The notes: a model not told the origin generated them from the letters alone. 64,000 nt of DNA from Crateriforma conspicua (GCF_007752935.1 NZ_CP036319.1:1054001-1118000); one strand, 5' to 3'; counted from the first letter of the stretch, positions 24,926 through 34,731 are shown. Translations and numbers: made by a program.

Positions 24926-25948
24926 ATGAAACGAACGGCTCCTTCCCGTCGTCGTCGCGGCGCAATGCTGGTCTTGATCGCCGTGATGCTTTTGGGCTTC
25001 ATGGTGGCGGTGGCCTTCTCCGTCGACGTCGCTCAGATGCACCTGTCGCGTACTGAATTGCGAACCGCGACCGATGCGGCCGCCAAAGCCGCTGCGGCCA
25101 CTTTGTCGGACACCCTGGACCGCAATCAAGCGGTTCAGCGTGGCCAGCAAATCGCTGCGGCGAACAGCGTCAACGGAGACCCGTTGGTGATTCCCGCCGG
25201 CGATTTCCAGTTCGGACGCAGCCAAGAACAAAACGGCGGCCGTTACGCATTCACCGCGGACCAAGTGCCGCTAAACAGCGTGCGTGTGCTCGGACGCCGG
25301 ACCGCGGATTCGCCGTCGGGGGCCGTGCCATTGTTTTTCGGAAACATCTTGGGCGTCAGTTCGTTTGAACCGGTGGCCAACGCCACGGCGACTTACATCG
25401 AACGCGACGTCGTGCTGGTGGTTGACCGCAGCGGGTCGATGGCCGGTCAAAAGTTTGCGGACTTGTCCAACGCGATCAACGTCTTCGTCAACACGCTGAA
25501 CAACACGCCGGTGGATGAACGTGTCGGGTTGGCTTCCTACAACGACCGTGCCAGCGAAGATGTGCAACTGACCGAGAATTTGGCGGAGATCAGCGTAGCC
25601 ATGGGGGCGATGCGGGTCGGCGGATTCACCAGCATTTCACGCGGGATGTCCGCCGGTCGTGCCATCATGTTGTCCGGACGATCGCCCGATTTTGTAGAAC
25701 GCACGATGGTGGTGATGACCGATGGCCGGCACAACCGCGGGCCAGAACCTCGCGTCGTCGCCAATCAATTGGCCGCCAACAACGTCACGATTCACACGAT
25801 CACCTTTGGCGGCAACGCCGACCTGACGCGGATGCGTGAAGTCGCCACGATCGGTGGCGGCAATCATTACCACGCCGACAACGGTTTGCAGTTGGAACAG
25901 ATCTATCGCGAAATCGCATTGACCCTCAGCACGATGATTACCGAATGA
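24926..25948 (+). CDS. TadG-like protein with von Willebrand factor A domain (340 aa)
   Basis: A basic leader (MKRTAPSRRRRG) and a hydrophobic helix (MLVLIAVMLLGFMVAVAFSVD) form the TadG/putative Flp pilus-assembly N-terminus, followed by RTELRTATDAAAKAAAATL, the conserved region of that family. The C-terminal half is a vWA domain with an intact MIDAS: DRSGSM near residue 166, the Thr in GGFTSISRGM and the Asp in VVMTDGRHN. The ATG at 24926 suits the signal; a GTG at 24836 in the same frame would overlap the upstream stop. The stop is coupled to the next gene by ATGA. Confidence 0.94.
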   Translation: MKRTAPSRRRRGAMLVLIAVMLLGFMVAVAFSVDVAQMHLSRTELRTATDAAAKAAAATLSDTLDRNQAVQRGQQIAAANSVNGDPLVIPAGDFQFGRSQEQNGGRYAFTADQVPLNSVRVLGRRTADSPSGAVPLFFGNILGVSSFEPVANATATYIERDVVLVVDRSGSMAGQKFADLSNAINVFVNTLNNTPVDERVGLASYNDRASEDVQLTENLAEISVAMGAMRVGGFTSISRGMSAGRAIMLSGRSPDFVERTMVVMTDGRHNRGPEPRVVANQLAANNVTIHTITFGGNADLTRMREVATIGGGNHYHADNGLQLEQIYREIALTLSTMITE

Positions 25949-26397
25949 TGTCCAAGCAAATCTTTCCGGCCGGGGATCGCTCGGCAGCAGGGCTTTCCCG
26001 CCGACCAGCCACGCGACGTGACCGCCGTGGTGCGACCATGGTGGAATTCGCGGTGACGGCACCGATCGTGTTCCTGTTCTTTTTCGCCGCGTTCGAATTT
26101 TGCCGCGTGGCGATGATCCGCCACACGGCCGACAATGCGGTCTATGAAGCCGCCCGGATCGCGATCATCCCCGGTGGAACCGCGGCCGACGCACGTACCG
26201 AAGCGGAACGAGTTTTGGGGACCATCGGCGTCACCAATTACAACATCCAAATTCGCCCGGCCCAAATTCAACGGGATACACCGGAGATCACTGTGCAGGT
26301 TGATGTGCCGCTGGATCAAAACAGCTTTGTGCCCAATCAATTCGTCGCGGGCCGTTCAATCCGTCGGGAACTGACGATGCGTCGCGAAGGCGTTTGA
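25945..26397 (+). CDS. TadE-like pseudopilin protein (150 aa)
   Basis: This second TadE-like protein has RRDRRGATMVEFAVTAPIV followed by a Phe-rich hydrophobic helix and an exported domain with RHTADNAVYEAARIAIIPG. The basic leader is longer than in the first copy (about 27 residues). Its start overlaps the TadG-like stop in ATGA (25945). With the two genes before it, it forms a TadE-TadG-TadE group that lacks ATPase, secretin, prepilin peptidase and Flp pilin genes in this window. It ends 10 bp before a convergent gene. Confidence 0.93.
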   Translation: MMSKQIFPAGDRSAAGLSRRPATRRDRRGATMVEFAVTAPIVFLFFFAAFEFCRVAMIRHTADNAVYEAARIAIIPGGTAADARTEAERVLGTIGVTNYNIQIRPAQIQRDTPEITVQVDVPLDQNSFVPNQFVAGRSIRRELTMRREGV

Positions 26398-26407
26398 TCG
26401 CACCGGT

Positions 26408-27739
26408 CTAGCGATTCGCTTGCCGGTACTTTTGGCGGTATTTCTGGTGCAGCATCGTATGGCGATTGCTCAGGTCGACGGGGCGTCCGGTGATGAAAGC
26501 ATCGGTGACCTGTGTCTCCGTTTCCAAAATGTCGCCATCGGCGATCAACAGTGTCGCGTCCTTTCCGACCGTTAGCGAACCGACACGATCTTCGACGCCC
26601 AAGATTTCCGCGGGCGACAGAGTGATCGATCGCAAAGCATCCTGACGCGAAAGTCCATAGGCGACCGCACATCCGGCGTGGTACGGCAAGTTTTGCGTCA
26701 GCGAAGCACCGCCGGGTGATCCGGATCCTTCGCCCCCGATGGCAAAACGAACGCCGGCACGCTGTAGCCTGGCGGGCAACGTGTAGGCCGCGTCATAACG
26801 GTCACTTCGCCGAATCGGCAAACGATAGGTGCCCGGGATCAGAACGCCGATGTCATTAGCCTTCAACAACTCGGCGCACTGTTCGGCGTCGAACCCACCG
26901 TGAATGATCAGACGCAGCGATTGTGAGCGACAAAAGGCGACCGCGGATTCAATGGCCGACTGGCGGTTGGCTGTCGCAATCACGGGGACTCGGCCTTCGA
27001 TAACCGGGATCAGGCTTTCCAATCGCAAATCCGCGTGTGTCCTTTCGCCATCTCGTTGCCGTCCCAGCGCGTATCGTCGTGCTTGGTCCAACCGTTCTGT
27101 GAATTCATCCAATCGCTCGTCGCGGCGTGCCAGGTCCGCGTCCCCGCCACGTCCGGTGATGTGGTCCCAGTTCAGACACAACCCCGAGGGTGCCGACAGC
27201 ACCATATCTTGATAGGTCCAGCCGTCCAGCATCATGACCGCCGATTGGCCACGAATCCATCGTCCCAGCGGCGCGACGTTGGCCAACAACACCCCGCCGG
27301 ACCTGGCGACGGGGATCAATTCGCTGTCCGGGTTCACGGCCACCCATGATTTTGCGTTGGGATTGATGCTGCCGAATTCGGTGTTGTCGACTGTCGCACT
27401 TTGGTTGCTGATTTCACGCAGCCCCAAATCGGTCATCGATTCGATCAAGCCGGGATAAACATGCTTGCCCGCCGCATCAATGATTTTTGCGTTGTCGGGA
27501 ATGTCGATATCCGAACCGATCCCGGTGATCCGGCCGTCGTCAAACAGCAAGTCACCGTTTTGCATCACGGGTTGATCGACCCGATGCAGCGTGGCGCCGC
27601 GAATGACGATGGGACGCGACTGTGGCGGCGCGGGAACTTGATCGCTGGCCGACACGACCGACAGACAGATCCATCCGATCGCAGCCACCCACAGACGTGC
27701 CGAAGGGATCGCGAAGCGTTGTGTGATAAAGCGGTGCAT
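26408..27739 (-). CDS. amidohydrolase-family protein without the HxH metal motif, secreted (443 aa)
   Basis: A signal peptide (hydrophobic run ending VVSASD) precedes an imidazolonepropionase/dihydroorotase-type amidohydrolase fold. Visible are the N-terminal beta-sandwich (VIRGATLHRVDQPVMQNGDLLFDDGRITGIG), the strand before the metal site, and the C-terminal AEILGVEDRVGSLTVGKDATLLIADGDIL. Where active enzymes have HxH after PGLID, this one reads YPGLIESMTDLG, so the metal site is missing and catalysis is doubtful. Start 27739 is chosen for the signal peptide. The stop of the upstream two-domain amidohydrolase lies 98 bp away on the same strand. Confidence 0.93.
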   Translation of the reverse strand: MHRFITQRFAIPSARLWVAAIGWICLSVVSASDQVPAPPQSRPIVIRGATLHRVDQPVMQNGDLLFDDGRITGIGSDIDIPDNAKIIDAAGKHVYPGLIESMTDLGLREISNQSATVDNTEFGSINPNAKSWVAVNPDSELIPVARSGGVLLANVAPLGRWIRGQSAVMMLDGWTYQDMVLSAPSGLCLNWDHITGRGGDADLARRDERLDEFTERLDQARRYALGRQRDGERTHADLRLESLIPVIEGRVPVIATANRQSAIESAVAFCRSQSLRLIIHGGFDAEQCAELLKANDIGVLIPGTYRLPIRRSDRYDAAYTLPARLQRAGVRFAIGGEGSGSPGGASLTQNLPYHAGCAVAYGLSRQDALRSITLSPAEILGVEDRVGSLTVGKDATLLIADGDILETETQVTDAFITGRPVDLSNRHTMLHQKYRQKYRQANR

Positions 27740-27837
27740 GTCGATTGGCTCGATCTGATATGGGGGCATTCGACTTGGATGGAAGCGGCGGACGGAGGCG
27801 GTGTCCGATACGGTCAGTGGATTGGGGCGTGAACCGT

Positions 27838-30800
27838 TCATTGCTGTCGCGTGGTGCAAAAAGCGTCGTAACGCAGCCAGCGATCTTCTTCGGCCACCGT
27901 TTTGTCGCCAGTTGCGTCGTCGCCGGACGGTTTGCCGTCAGCCAGAACCTTTTGGATCAGTGTTTGCCGTAGTGTTTGGTCACGCTGGTGCCACTGTGCT
28001 TCTTTGTCCAAGCTGAAATAGCAGCGGCCGTCGATCCACGTTTGTTCACAGCGTGTGGTGGTCGACAGTGGCGGACCGCTCCAGATCACCAAGTCGGCGT
28101 CTTTGCCAGATTCGATCGAACCGACCCGGTCGTCGATGCGCAGTTGCCGTGCAGGATGCAGGGTGACAAAACGCAAGGCTTGGGTGGCCGCGACACCGCC
28201 ATACTTGGTCGCTTTCGCGGCTTCGGTGTTCAAGTGCCGGCCCAGTTCCGCGTCGTCGCTGTTGTAGGAAACCACCACGTCCGCATCGTTCATCAACACG
28301 CCGTTGTAAGGGATCGCGTCGTAGACTTCGAACTTATAAGCCCACCAGTCCGAAAACGATGAACCCATCGCACCGTGTCGTTTCATCGCATCGGCGACTT
28401 TGTAGCCTTCCAGGATGTGCTGCAACGTGCCGATTTGAATGCCGAATTCTTCCAACAATGACAGCGTTGCCAAGATTTCGTCCTGACGATAACTGTGACA
28501 GTGAATCCAACGTTCGCCACGCTGGACTTGTGATAACGCGTCCAATTGCAAGTCACGACGTACCGGCAACTGGTGCGTGGAAGGATCCGACATGGAACGT
28601 CGACGGTGATCGTACTGCCGTGCGGCCAAAAGCTGATCGCGAATGATCTCTTGCACGCCCATCCGTGTGTTGGGGTATCGCCCTGGGTTCCGCTTGACGT
28701 TTTCTCCCAAGGCAAACTTGATTCCCGCCGGCGCGTCCTTGAACCGCAGTTGATCCATTCGTCCGCCCCATCGCATCTTGATCACTTGGTTCTGGCCGCC
28801 GATCGGATTGGCGGATCCGTGCAAGATGTTGGCGGTGGTGACGCCACCGGCAAGGTGCCGAAAGATAGTGATGTCACTGTCGTCGATGAAATCACCAATG
28901 CGGACTTCCGCCGAGACGGCTTGACCGCTTTCGTTCACGCCGCCATCGGTTGCGATGTGCGAATGACAGTCGATGATCCCCGGGGTGATGTGTTTGCCGT
29001 CGCATGAAACCACCGCGCCGTTGTCTGTGGTCTTCAAGTCGGTTCCCACCGCCGCGATTTTGCCGTCGCGTATCAACACGTCTTGGACTTTTGGATCGTC
29101 GTCCGCGCAGGTCCAAACGGTGGCCCTCGTCAACAGAACTTCGGCCGGCTGATCGGGCAGACCGGTCGTGCCGTAAGCCCCCAAGGGATGCAGCAGGGGA
29201 ATGTCGTCGGTCTTGGCAACCTCGCTGTCCTCAGCCGATTCCTTTGCGGTGTCAGCCGAAGTATCACCGTCTTGGGTTTCCGAGACGTCTTTATTGGCCG
29301 CTGGTTGCAACCGAATCGACCAACGCCGGCCATCGGCGGTGACCAGGGTGCCATCGACTTTGGGTTCACGATCGCGGGTGAACGTGATGAGTTCAAGCAA
29401 TGCTGTGCCGGGCTGTAGGGCAGTGTCGGTCACCTTGGCAAAGTCGGCTTGGTCGATCGTTCCGGTCAGACGAATCTGGTTGCGCCGGACGTCGTCCAGA
29501 GAAACCGGTTTAGGTGTCGACGCCTTTTCATCATCACTTGCCGGCTCAGATTCAGCTTCACTGATTGCAGGGTTTTGCACCTGAGCGGACCAGCGGTTTC
29601 GCTTGTCGCGTTTGATCGTCAGCACAAAACGCGTTTTTCGGCCGTTTACGGTGCCCGACGCAGTCCAGCGTCCCGGCAGCGGGTCGTTGTTCGTCTGCCC
29701 GTTGCGATCGCCCCAGAAACTTTTCCCCGCGACAAAGGTTCGGATGACTTTGGCATCGGAGTGGTCCCACGGTTGGTCAGTGAGAAACAGATTGGCAAGT
29801 TTCCCCGCTTCGATGGTTCCGGCGTCATCGGCGATGCCAAGCAATTGTGCCGGCACCGTTGTCACCGCGGCCAAGGCAGCCGATTCATCCAAGCCATGTT
29901 CGATGGATCGGCGAACGGCCTTCAAGAAGCCTTCGCCATCGTCCAAACCGTCGGTCGTCAGGCAAAACGGGACGCCGGCGACCGACAAACGAGCCGGATT
30001 GCTGGGCGCATGATGCCAGTGCAACAGCGTCTGTAGTGTCATGTCATTCTGCGCCGATGCCATCGCAACATCGGGCTTGTCGGGAAAGTCGACCGGGACA
30101 AGGATCGGTCGGCCGGACTTGACGATGTCGTCGATCGCCCGATATTCCCGACCGCTGCCGTGGATGATGGTCTTCAGGGAAAATTCGCGAGCGATCTTGT
30201 CCGCACGTACGGCCATGCGTTCGTTGGGGGCATCAAACACGAACGTGCATCCGTCGATTTGGTCAACCAACGTTTCTAAATCGGAATTACGTTCCGGACG
30301 CGGCAGGGTGCGATCGGCTTGGTATGCGGCCCATGCTTTTGCGTACCAGTCAGCGTCATAAAAAGTTTGGCGCACCAGCGACGTGGCACCCATCGGCGAA
30401 TTTGGATAGGTTTCGCCTGACAATCGCTGGCGCGGCACGGTCAATTGGACGTGGACCCAGCGTGGATCGGACAGGATCTGTCTCTGGGTTTCATCGTCCG
30501 TCATCAGTCGCAAGACGCTGCGGCCTTTGACAATGCGACCGGCCGGCGCGACCAATCGAATGGCAATGCCCTGTTGTCGCAGACTTTGCATGGCGGACGA
30601 ACCGACGACCGATCCATCGTCCGCATTGCGGCGAGGCGTCACGTATCGGTTCCAGTAGCCACCGGCTTGTTGCCCCGACGACCAATCAACATCGGTTTCG
30701 CTGTAGGCGTCGATCAAACCTGGATAAATGTATCGGCCGGTGCAGTCGATCTGTCGGGCGTCCGGGGGGACGTTGATGTTCGGTCCCACATCCAAGATCC

Positions 30801-31014
30801 GGTTGCCGTCGATCAAAACGGTCGCCTGGATCGGATCGGCTTCAGGGCTTTGCCGCACCGTCGCCCCGGTCAACGCCGTCAACGTGGGCTCGCTTTCTCG
30901 CAGTCCCACCGTCGGCCGAGTGTTCAAAGGGGACTGTGCCGAAGAAACTTGGTGCGTGATGCCGAAAAGAAAAATCAAAACAGACAGGCTGATCGTTTGT
31001 CGAATGCCGGTCAT
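27838..31014 (-). CDS. double amidohydrolase fusion protein, secreted (1058 aa)
   Basis: A signal peptide (MTGIRQTISLSVLIFLFGI) is followed by an amidohydrolase-like domain (about residues 35-430) whose metal site is lost (YPGLIDAYSETDVD). A linker/insert domain of about 200 residues follows (WTASGTVNGRKTRFVLTIKR onward), then a second amidohydrolase domain (about 640-1030) with an intact metal motif (TPGIIDCHSHIATDGG), a His in HCHSYRQDE and an Asp in SYNSDDAEL. The C-terminal domain is therefore the likely catalyst, with a dimetal hydrolase chemistry on an amide or cyclic substrate. It heads a two-gene group with the related 443-residue protein. Confidence 0.95.
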   Translation of the reverse strand: MTGIRQTISLSVLIFLFGITHQVSSAQSPLNTRPTVGLRESEPTLTALTGATVRQSPEADPIQATVLIDGNRILDVGPNINVPPDARQIDCTGRYIYPGLIDAYSETDVDWSSGQQAGGYWNRYVTPRRNADDGSVVGSSAMQSLRQQGIAIRLVAPAGRIVKGRSVLRLMTDDETQRQILSDPRWVHVQLTVPRQRLSGETYPNSPMGATSLVRQTFYDADWYAKAWAAYQADRTLPRPERNSDLETLVDQIDGCTFVFDAPNERMAVRADKIAREFSLKTIIHGSGREYRAIDDIVKSGRPILVPVDFPDKPDVAMASAQNDMTLQTLLHWHHAPSNPARLSVAGVPFCLTTDGLDDGEGFLKAVRRSIEHGLDESAALAAVTTVPAQLLGIADDAGTIEAGKLANLFLTDQPWDHSDAKVIRTFVAGKSFWGDRNGQTNNDPLPGRWTASGTVNGRKTRFVLTIKRDKRNRWSAQVQNPAISEAESEPASDDEKASTPKPVSLDDVRRNQIRLTGTIDQADFAKVTDTALQPGTALLELITFTRDREPKVDGTLVTADGRRWSIRLQPAANKDVSETQDGDTSADTAKESAEDSEVAKTDDIPLLHPLGAYGTTGLPDQPAEVLLTRATVWTCADDDPKVQDVLIRDGKIAAVGTDLKTTDNGAVVSCDGKHITPGIIDCHSHIATDGGVNESGQAVSAEVRIGDFIDDSDITIFRHLAGGVTTANILHGSANPIGGQNQVIKMRWGGRMDQLRFKDAPAGIKFALGENVKRNPGRYPNTRMGVQEIIRDQLLAARQYDHRRRSMSDPSTHQLPVRRDLQLDALSQVQRGERWIHCHSYRQDEILATLSLLEEFGIQIGTLQHILEGYKVADAMKRHGAMGSSFSDWWAYKFEVYDAIPYNGVLMNDADVVVSYNSDDAELGRHLNTEAAKATKYGGVAATQALRFVTLHPARQLRIDDRVGSIESGKDADLVIWSGPPLSTTTRCEQTWIDGRCYFSLDKEAQWHQRDQTLRQTLIQKVLADGKPSGDDATGDKTVAEEDRWLRYDAFCTTRQQ

Positions 31015-31253
31015 GTCATCTCCGGGTGGCGTTGGGAACGGCGTCGGCGGCGCATCGGTGACGTCGGCCGCGAATTGCGGAAGGACTCAAGATAATCAGT
31101 CGTCGGCCTTTCCGTGGTCGGTCAGCGCCCGGGCGATTGATTCGATTTGCGTTCAGGCGACGTCCCCCTTAGTTTCAAACCAGACCGCCGTGGCCACCGC
31201 ACGGATGATTTCGCAGTGATTCTTTTCCCCGCAACCGAGTCGCGAACCCGACG

Positions 31254-33116
31254 ATGAATCGTCCAGGACACCGCCGACCGGTTTGGCAAACCATGTTCGT
31301 ACGCGTTCGTCCTTGGGCGATTTCGCTGGCGTGCCATTTGGCTTTGCTGCTGTTTCTGGCCTGGTGGGTTTTGCCCACGTGGTCGGGTGGTTCGCCGCTG
31401 TTTCTGGCCGGACGCTTTGAAGACGCGGCGCAGCGGAACGATGTGGCGTTGGAGGTGCTTCCTGCGGCCGACCCGGAACCTTCTGCAAAGTCAGAAACGA
31501 TATCGGCCAGCCAGTCCGACGCTTCGACACCCGATCCCATGCCGTTACCCAAAATTGAAACGGCCGATCGCCCGGTTGTCCCCGTGAAATCCACCGATGT
31601 CGACACGATGGCCGAAAGTCCGGCGCCGGTTTTGGCGACGGCGGACTTGGCCGATGGCGCCGGGCTGCATGCCGCCGATGGAGTGGCCCAGGCCATGGAA
31701 ACGGTCCAGGCGGCAATCAAGGGGCAATTAACTCAGGGAGATCTGTTGGTCGCTTGGTTGTTCGATTCTTCGACCAGTCTGAAGGAGAATCGTGCGGTGA
31801 TGGCGAATCAGGCATCGGCGTTCTTTAACGAACTGAAGCTTTCGTCACGGTCCAAATCGGTTTACCAGGGACAGTTGTACGGGGCCGTGATTGCATACGG
31901 TCGTCGCCACCAAGAGATACAAAGACCGACCAAGGAAATGACGGACGTCCTAGCGGCCATGCGTCGATTGCCGGTCGATTCGTCGGGGTATGAAAACGTG
32001 ATGGGATCCATTCAAGACACGCTACGGCAGTATCGCGATCGCCGGGTCGGTCCCGATCGAATGATGATCGTCATCTTGACCGATGAATCCGGAGATGATT
32101 TGCCGATGCTGGAAAACACAATTCAGCATTGTCGCCACTATCGGGTGGCCGTTCACGTCTTGGGGGCCACGTCCGTCTTTGGACGCGAGATCACCCGGCA
32201 AGTGATCGACGGTCGTCGCGTGGCGCGTGTTCGCAAAGGTCCGGAAACGCCAATGCCGGAGACCTTTCTGGCTGGCTTTTGGTATCAAAACGAACCACCA
32301 ACCGACCGGCGACACGCCAAAGCGTTTCCTTGGTGTGGTGGCATCTTTCGCGAAGCGGTTCCATCGGGTTTCGGCACCTATGCCTTGTCGCGTTTGGCGG
32401 TGGAAACCGGCGGCGGGTACACGTTGTTTGATCGGAAAGATCCGGATCCGGCCATCGGTCAGTACGACTTGATCGATTCCCCCGGCTATCATCCCAGCCT
32501 GCAGTCGGCCGAAGACTATTCGCGTGAGGTCCGAACTTCGTCGCTTCGGCAGTACGTTTTTCAGGCAGTTCAAATCAGCCTGGATCCAAATTTTCCGGCA
32601 CCGCCACCGGCGCAACTGCCGTCTGCCTATTATCGGGTCGACCCGTTCCGGATGGATGCACCGGAGGATCATTTGCGACGTGTGGGAGAACGCAACCAGT
32701 ACGTGCAATCGCTGGACGAAGTCACACGGTCCCTGATCGCCGCACGGGACCGCTTGCTGGTGTTGGAACGCAACTTTGAGGCGGTTCAAGATTGGCAGCC
32801 GCTGTGGGACGCGGAGTCATCACCGCGATGGAAGGCCGCGTTCGATTTAACGCGTGGGCGTGTGTTGGCGTGGATCGTGCGAACCAACGAATACTTAGCG
32901 GCGACGCGATCGATTTCCACGGGGGCGATGGAGGTCGCCAACCATGTTCGCTGGATTCCCACGGATGTGTTGCAAGTCCCGTTGAATCGTCCGCTGGCCG
33001 GGCAAGCACGCAAGCATCTGGATCGGTGCGTCCGTCTGCACGCGGGAACCCCTTGGGCAACGTTTGCGGACTGGGAATTGCAGATCCCAATGGGCACCCG
33101 AGTCCAGGTTCGCTGA
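31254..33116 (+). CDS. membrane-anchored von Willebrand factor A domain protein (620 aa)
   Basis: An N-terminal membrane helix (ISLACHLALLLFLAWWVLP) is followed by an acidic/Pro linker to about residue 155 and a vWA domain. Its MIDAS reads LFDSSTSLKENR near residue 170, with VILTDESGDDLP about 110 residues further on. The C-terminal half holds a long Tyr/Asp-rich region and a helical stretch (residues 460-540) ending in a positively charged tail. No family name can be given; proteins of this design are abundant in planctomycetes. It is divergent from the amidohydrolase operon across 239 bp and ends 35 bp before a convergent gene. Confidence 0.92.
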   Translation: MNRPGHRRPVWQTMFVRVRPWAISLACHLALLLFLAWWVLPTWSGGSPLFLAGRFEDAAQRNDVALEVLPAADPEPSAKSETISASQSDASTPDPMPLPKIETADRPVVPVKSTDVDTMAESPAPVLATADLADGAGLHAADGVAQAMETVQAAIKGQLTQGDLLVAWLFDSSTSLKENRAVMANQASAFFNELKLSSRSKSVYQGQLYGAVIAYGRRHQEIQRPTKEMTDVLAAMRRLPVDSSGYENVMGSIQDTLRQYRDRRVGPDRMMIVILTDESGDDLPMLENTIQHCRHYRVAVHVLGATSVFGREITRQVIDGRRVARVRKGPETPMPETFLAGFWYQNEPPTDRRHAKAFPWCGGIFREAVPSGFGTYALSRLAVETGGGYTLFDRKDPDPAIGQYDLIDSPGYHPSLQSAEDYSREVRTSSLRQYVFQAVQISLDPNFPAPPPAQLPSAYYRVDPFRMDAPEDHLRRVGERNQYVQSLDEVTRSLIAARDRLLVLERNFEAVQDWQPLWDAESSPRWKAAFDLTRGRVLAWIVRTNEYLAATRSISTGAMEVANHVRWIPTDVLQVPLNRPLAGQARKHLDRCVRLHAGTPWATFADWELQIPMGTRVQVR

Positions 33117-33151
33117 TCAACGTGTCGGGTCCAGTTTCTTTCGGACCTTGT

Positions 33152-34315
33152 TCATGCCTTGGTCAAGCGTGCCAGCGCCGACGCCAAGTGATCGACGTCT
33201 TCATCGGTGTGGATGGCCGAAAGCGAGATACGTAGTCGGGCGGTACCGGTGGGGACCGTGGGCGGACGGATCGCGGGTACGTAGAAACCGGCTTGCTGCA
33301 GTTCGAATGACGCTTGGGTCGCTGCGGAATCATTGCCAACGATGTGGGCAATGATGGGGACTTCGGCCGCCGGGTCGCCGGGAACACATTGCTGGCCGAT
33401 CGCTTCACGCAGACGGCGGGAAAGTCGGCGTACGTGGACGCGGGGTTGCGGGTCGCTTTGAATCTGATCAATCGATCGTTGGGCGGCGGCGACCGCACCG
33501 GAGGATAACGATGTGCTGAAAATAAGTGGCCGGCAATGGTTGATCAGATAATCAATCACCGCTTGGGGCCCGGCGACAAAACCACCCTGTGCACCGATGG
33601 ATTTGCTAAGCGTTCCGATTCGAACCGCGATTTCATTCTTCAGACCCAACATCTCCACCACACCAGATCCAGCTTGGCCAAAGATGCCGGTGCCGTGTGC
33701 TTCATCGACAATCAGGTCGGCGTCATATCGCTGTGCGACTTCGACCAAATCGGCCAGCGGTGCGATGTCGCCGTCCATGCTGAAAATGCTGTCAGTCACG
33801 ATCCAGACGCGCTGGCCGGCCCGCGCGGTTTGTTGCAATTGCTGCTGGACGAAAGCGACATCGCCGTGCGGATAGACCACCACATCGGCTTTGGACAAAC
33901 GGCATCCGTCGATCAGGGATGCATGATTCAGTGCGTCGCTGAGGATCAAATCGCCCGGTGCCGCCAGCGTGGCGATTGTTCCACTGCAGGCGGCAAACCC
34001 ACTGGGGAACAGCACCGCCGATTCGGTCGATTCCAATGCCGCAATCGATTCGGCCAAGCGATGATGTTGCAGCGTCCACCCGCACACCAGGGCGCTGGCG
34101 GTGCTGCCGGCGATGTTGTTGGCGGCGTGTGTCGATGGCGATGGGGTCGCCGAGGCCAACGCAAAGCCCAAATAATCGTTGCTGCCGAAGTTCAGTAAAC
34201 GTCGGCCGTCGTCATCGACCAAAAATCGCCCATCGATACGTCGGGGAATCAAACGTCGACGCCGGCCTCGAGATTCCAGATCGGCAAGGTCGCTGGTGAA
34301 ACGATCCAGGTTCAT
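33152..34315 (-). CDS. bioF: alpha-oxoamine synthase, probably 8-amino-7-oxononanoate synthase (387 aa)
   Basis: This PLP-dependent fold-type-I enzyme joins an amino acid to an acyl thioester with loss of CO2. For BioF that is L-alanine plus pimeloyl-ACP or -CoA in biotin synthesis. Key residues are Asp204 and His207 in VDEAHGTG, the PLP lysine near residue 238 in GTLSKSIG, and the N-terminal NFGSNDYLG. Length fits BioF. The relatives KBL (2-amino-3-ketobutyrate ligase) and serine palmitoyltransferase share these features, and no other biotin gene is near, so the substrate assignment is provisional. Start 34315 rather than 34339 is preferred because the family opens near residue 10. Confidence 0.85.
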   Translation of the reverse strand: MNLDRFTSDLADLESRGRRRRLIPRRIDGRFLVDDDGRRLLNFGSNDYLGFALASATPSPSTHAANNIAGSTASALVCGWTLQHHRLAESIAALESTESAVLFPSGFAACSGTIATLAAPGDLILSDALNHASLIDGCRLSKADVVVYPHGDVAFVQQQLQQTARAGQRVWIVTDSIFSMDGDIAPLADLVEVAQRYDADLIVDEAHGTGIFGQAGSGVVEMLGLKNEIAVRIGTLSKSIGAQGGFVAGPQAVIDYLINHCRPLIFSTSLSSGAVAAAQRSIDQIQSDPQPRVHVRRLSRRLREAIGQQCVPGDPAAEVPIIAHIVGNDSAATQASFELQQAGFYVPAIRPPTVPTGTARLRISLSAIHTDEDVDHLASALARLTKA

Positions 34316-34392
34316 CACTATCGATTTTTCCCATCGCATCGCTTGGCGATGACGTGTCAGCGGCCGCGTGACGGATTAGCCCGGCGGCCAGG

Positions 34393-34731
34393 TCAGCCCG
34401 GCGGCCAGGTCAGTTTGCGTCCGCCCAAGACGTGAAAATGCAAATGGGGAACTTCCTGGCCGCCGTCGTCGCCGCTGTTGCAGACCAGACGATAGCCACC
34501 GTTCAGCCCTTCGGCCTGGGCGACTTTGTGGGCCACCATCACGCATCGACCCACGATCGCTTCGTCTTCGGGGGTCAATTCGGCCAGCGACACGATTTCC
34601 TTTTTAGGAATCACCAGAATATGAGTCGGGGCTTTGGGGGCAATGTCGCGAAATGCAAGTGTCAGGTCGTCTTCGTAAACGATGTCGGCCGGAATTTCTC
34701 GCTGAACGATCTGAGTGAACAAGGTTGCCAT
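34393..34731 (-). CDS. HIT-family nucleotide hydrolase/transferase (112 aa)
   Basis: The histidine triad HLHFHVL (His96, His98, His100) is intact and the fold pattern is that of small Hint-type proteins: FTQIVQREIPADIVYEDD, then PTHILVIPKKEI. Such proteins cleave adenosine phosphoramidates. The ATG at 34731 matches the usual Hint N-terminus, and the long upstream extension in frame is antisense to the divergent gene. It is divergent from the RadC-like gene across 73 bp. Confidence 0.95.
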   Translation of the reverse strand: MATLFTQIVQREIPADIVYEDDLTLAFRDIAPKAPTHILVIPKKEIVSLAELTPEDEAIVGRCVMVAHKVAQAEGLNGGYRLVCNSGDDGGQEVPHLHFHVLGGRKLTWPPG

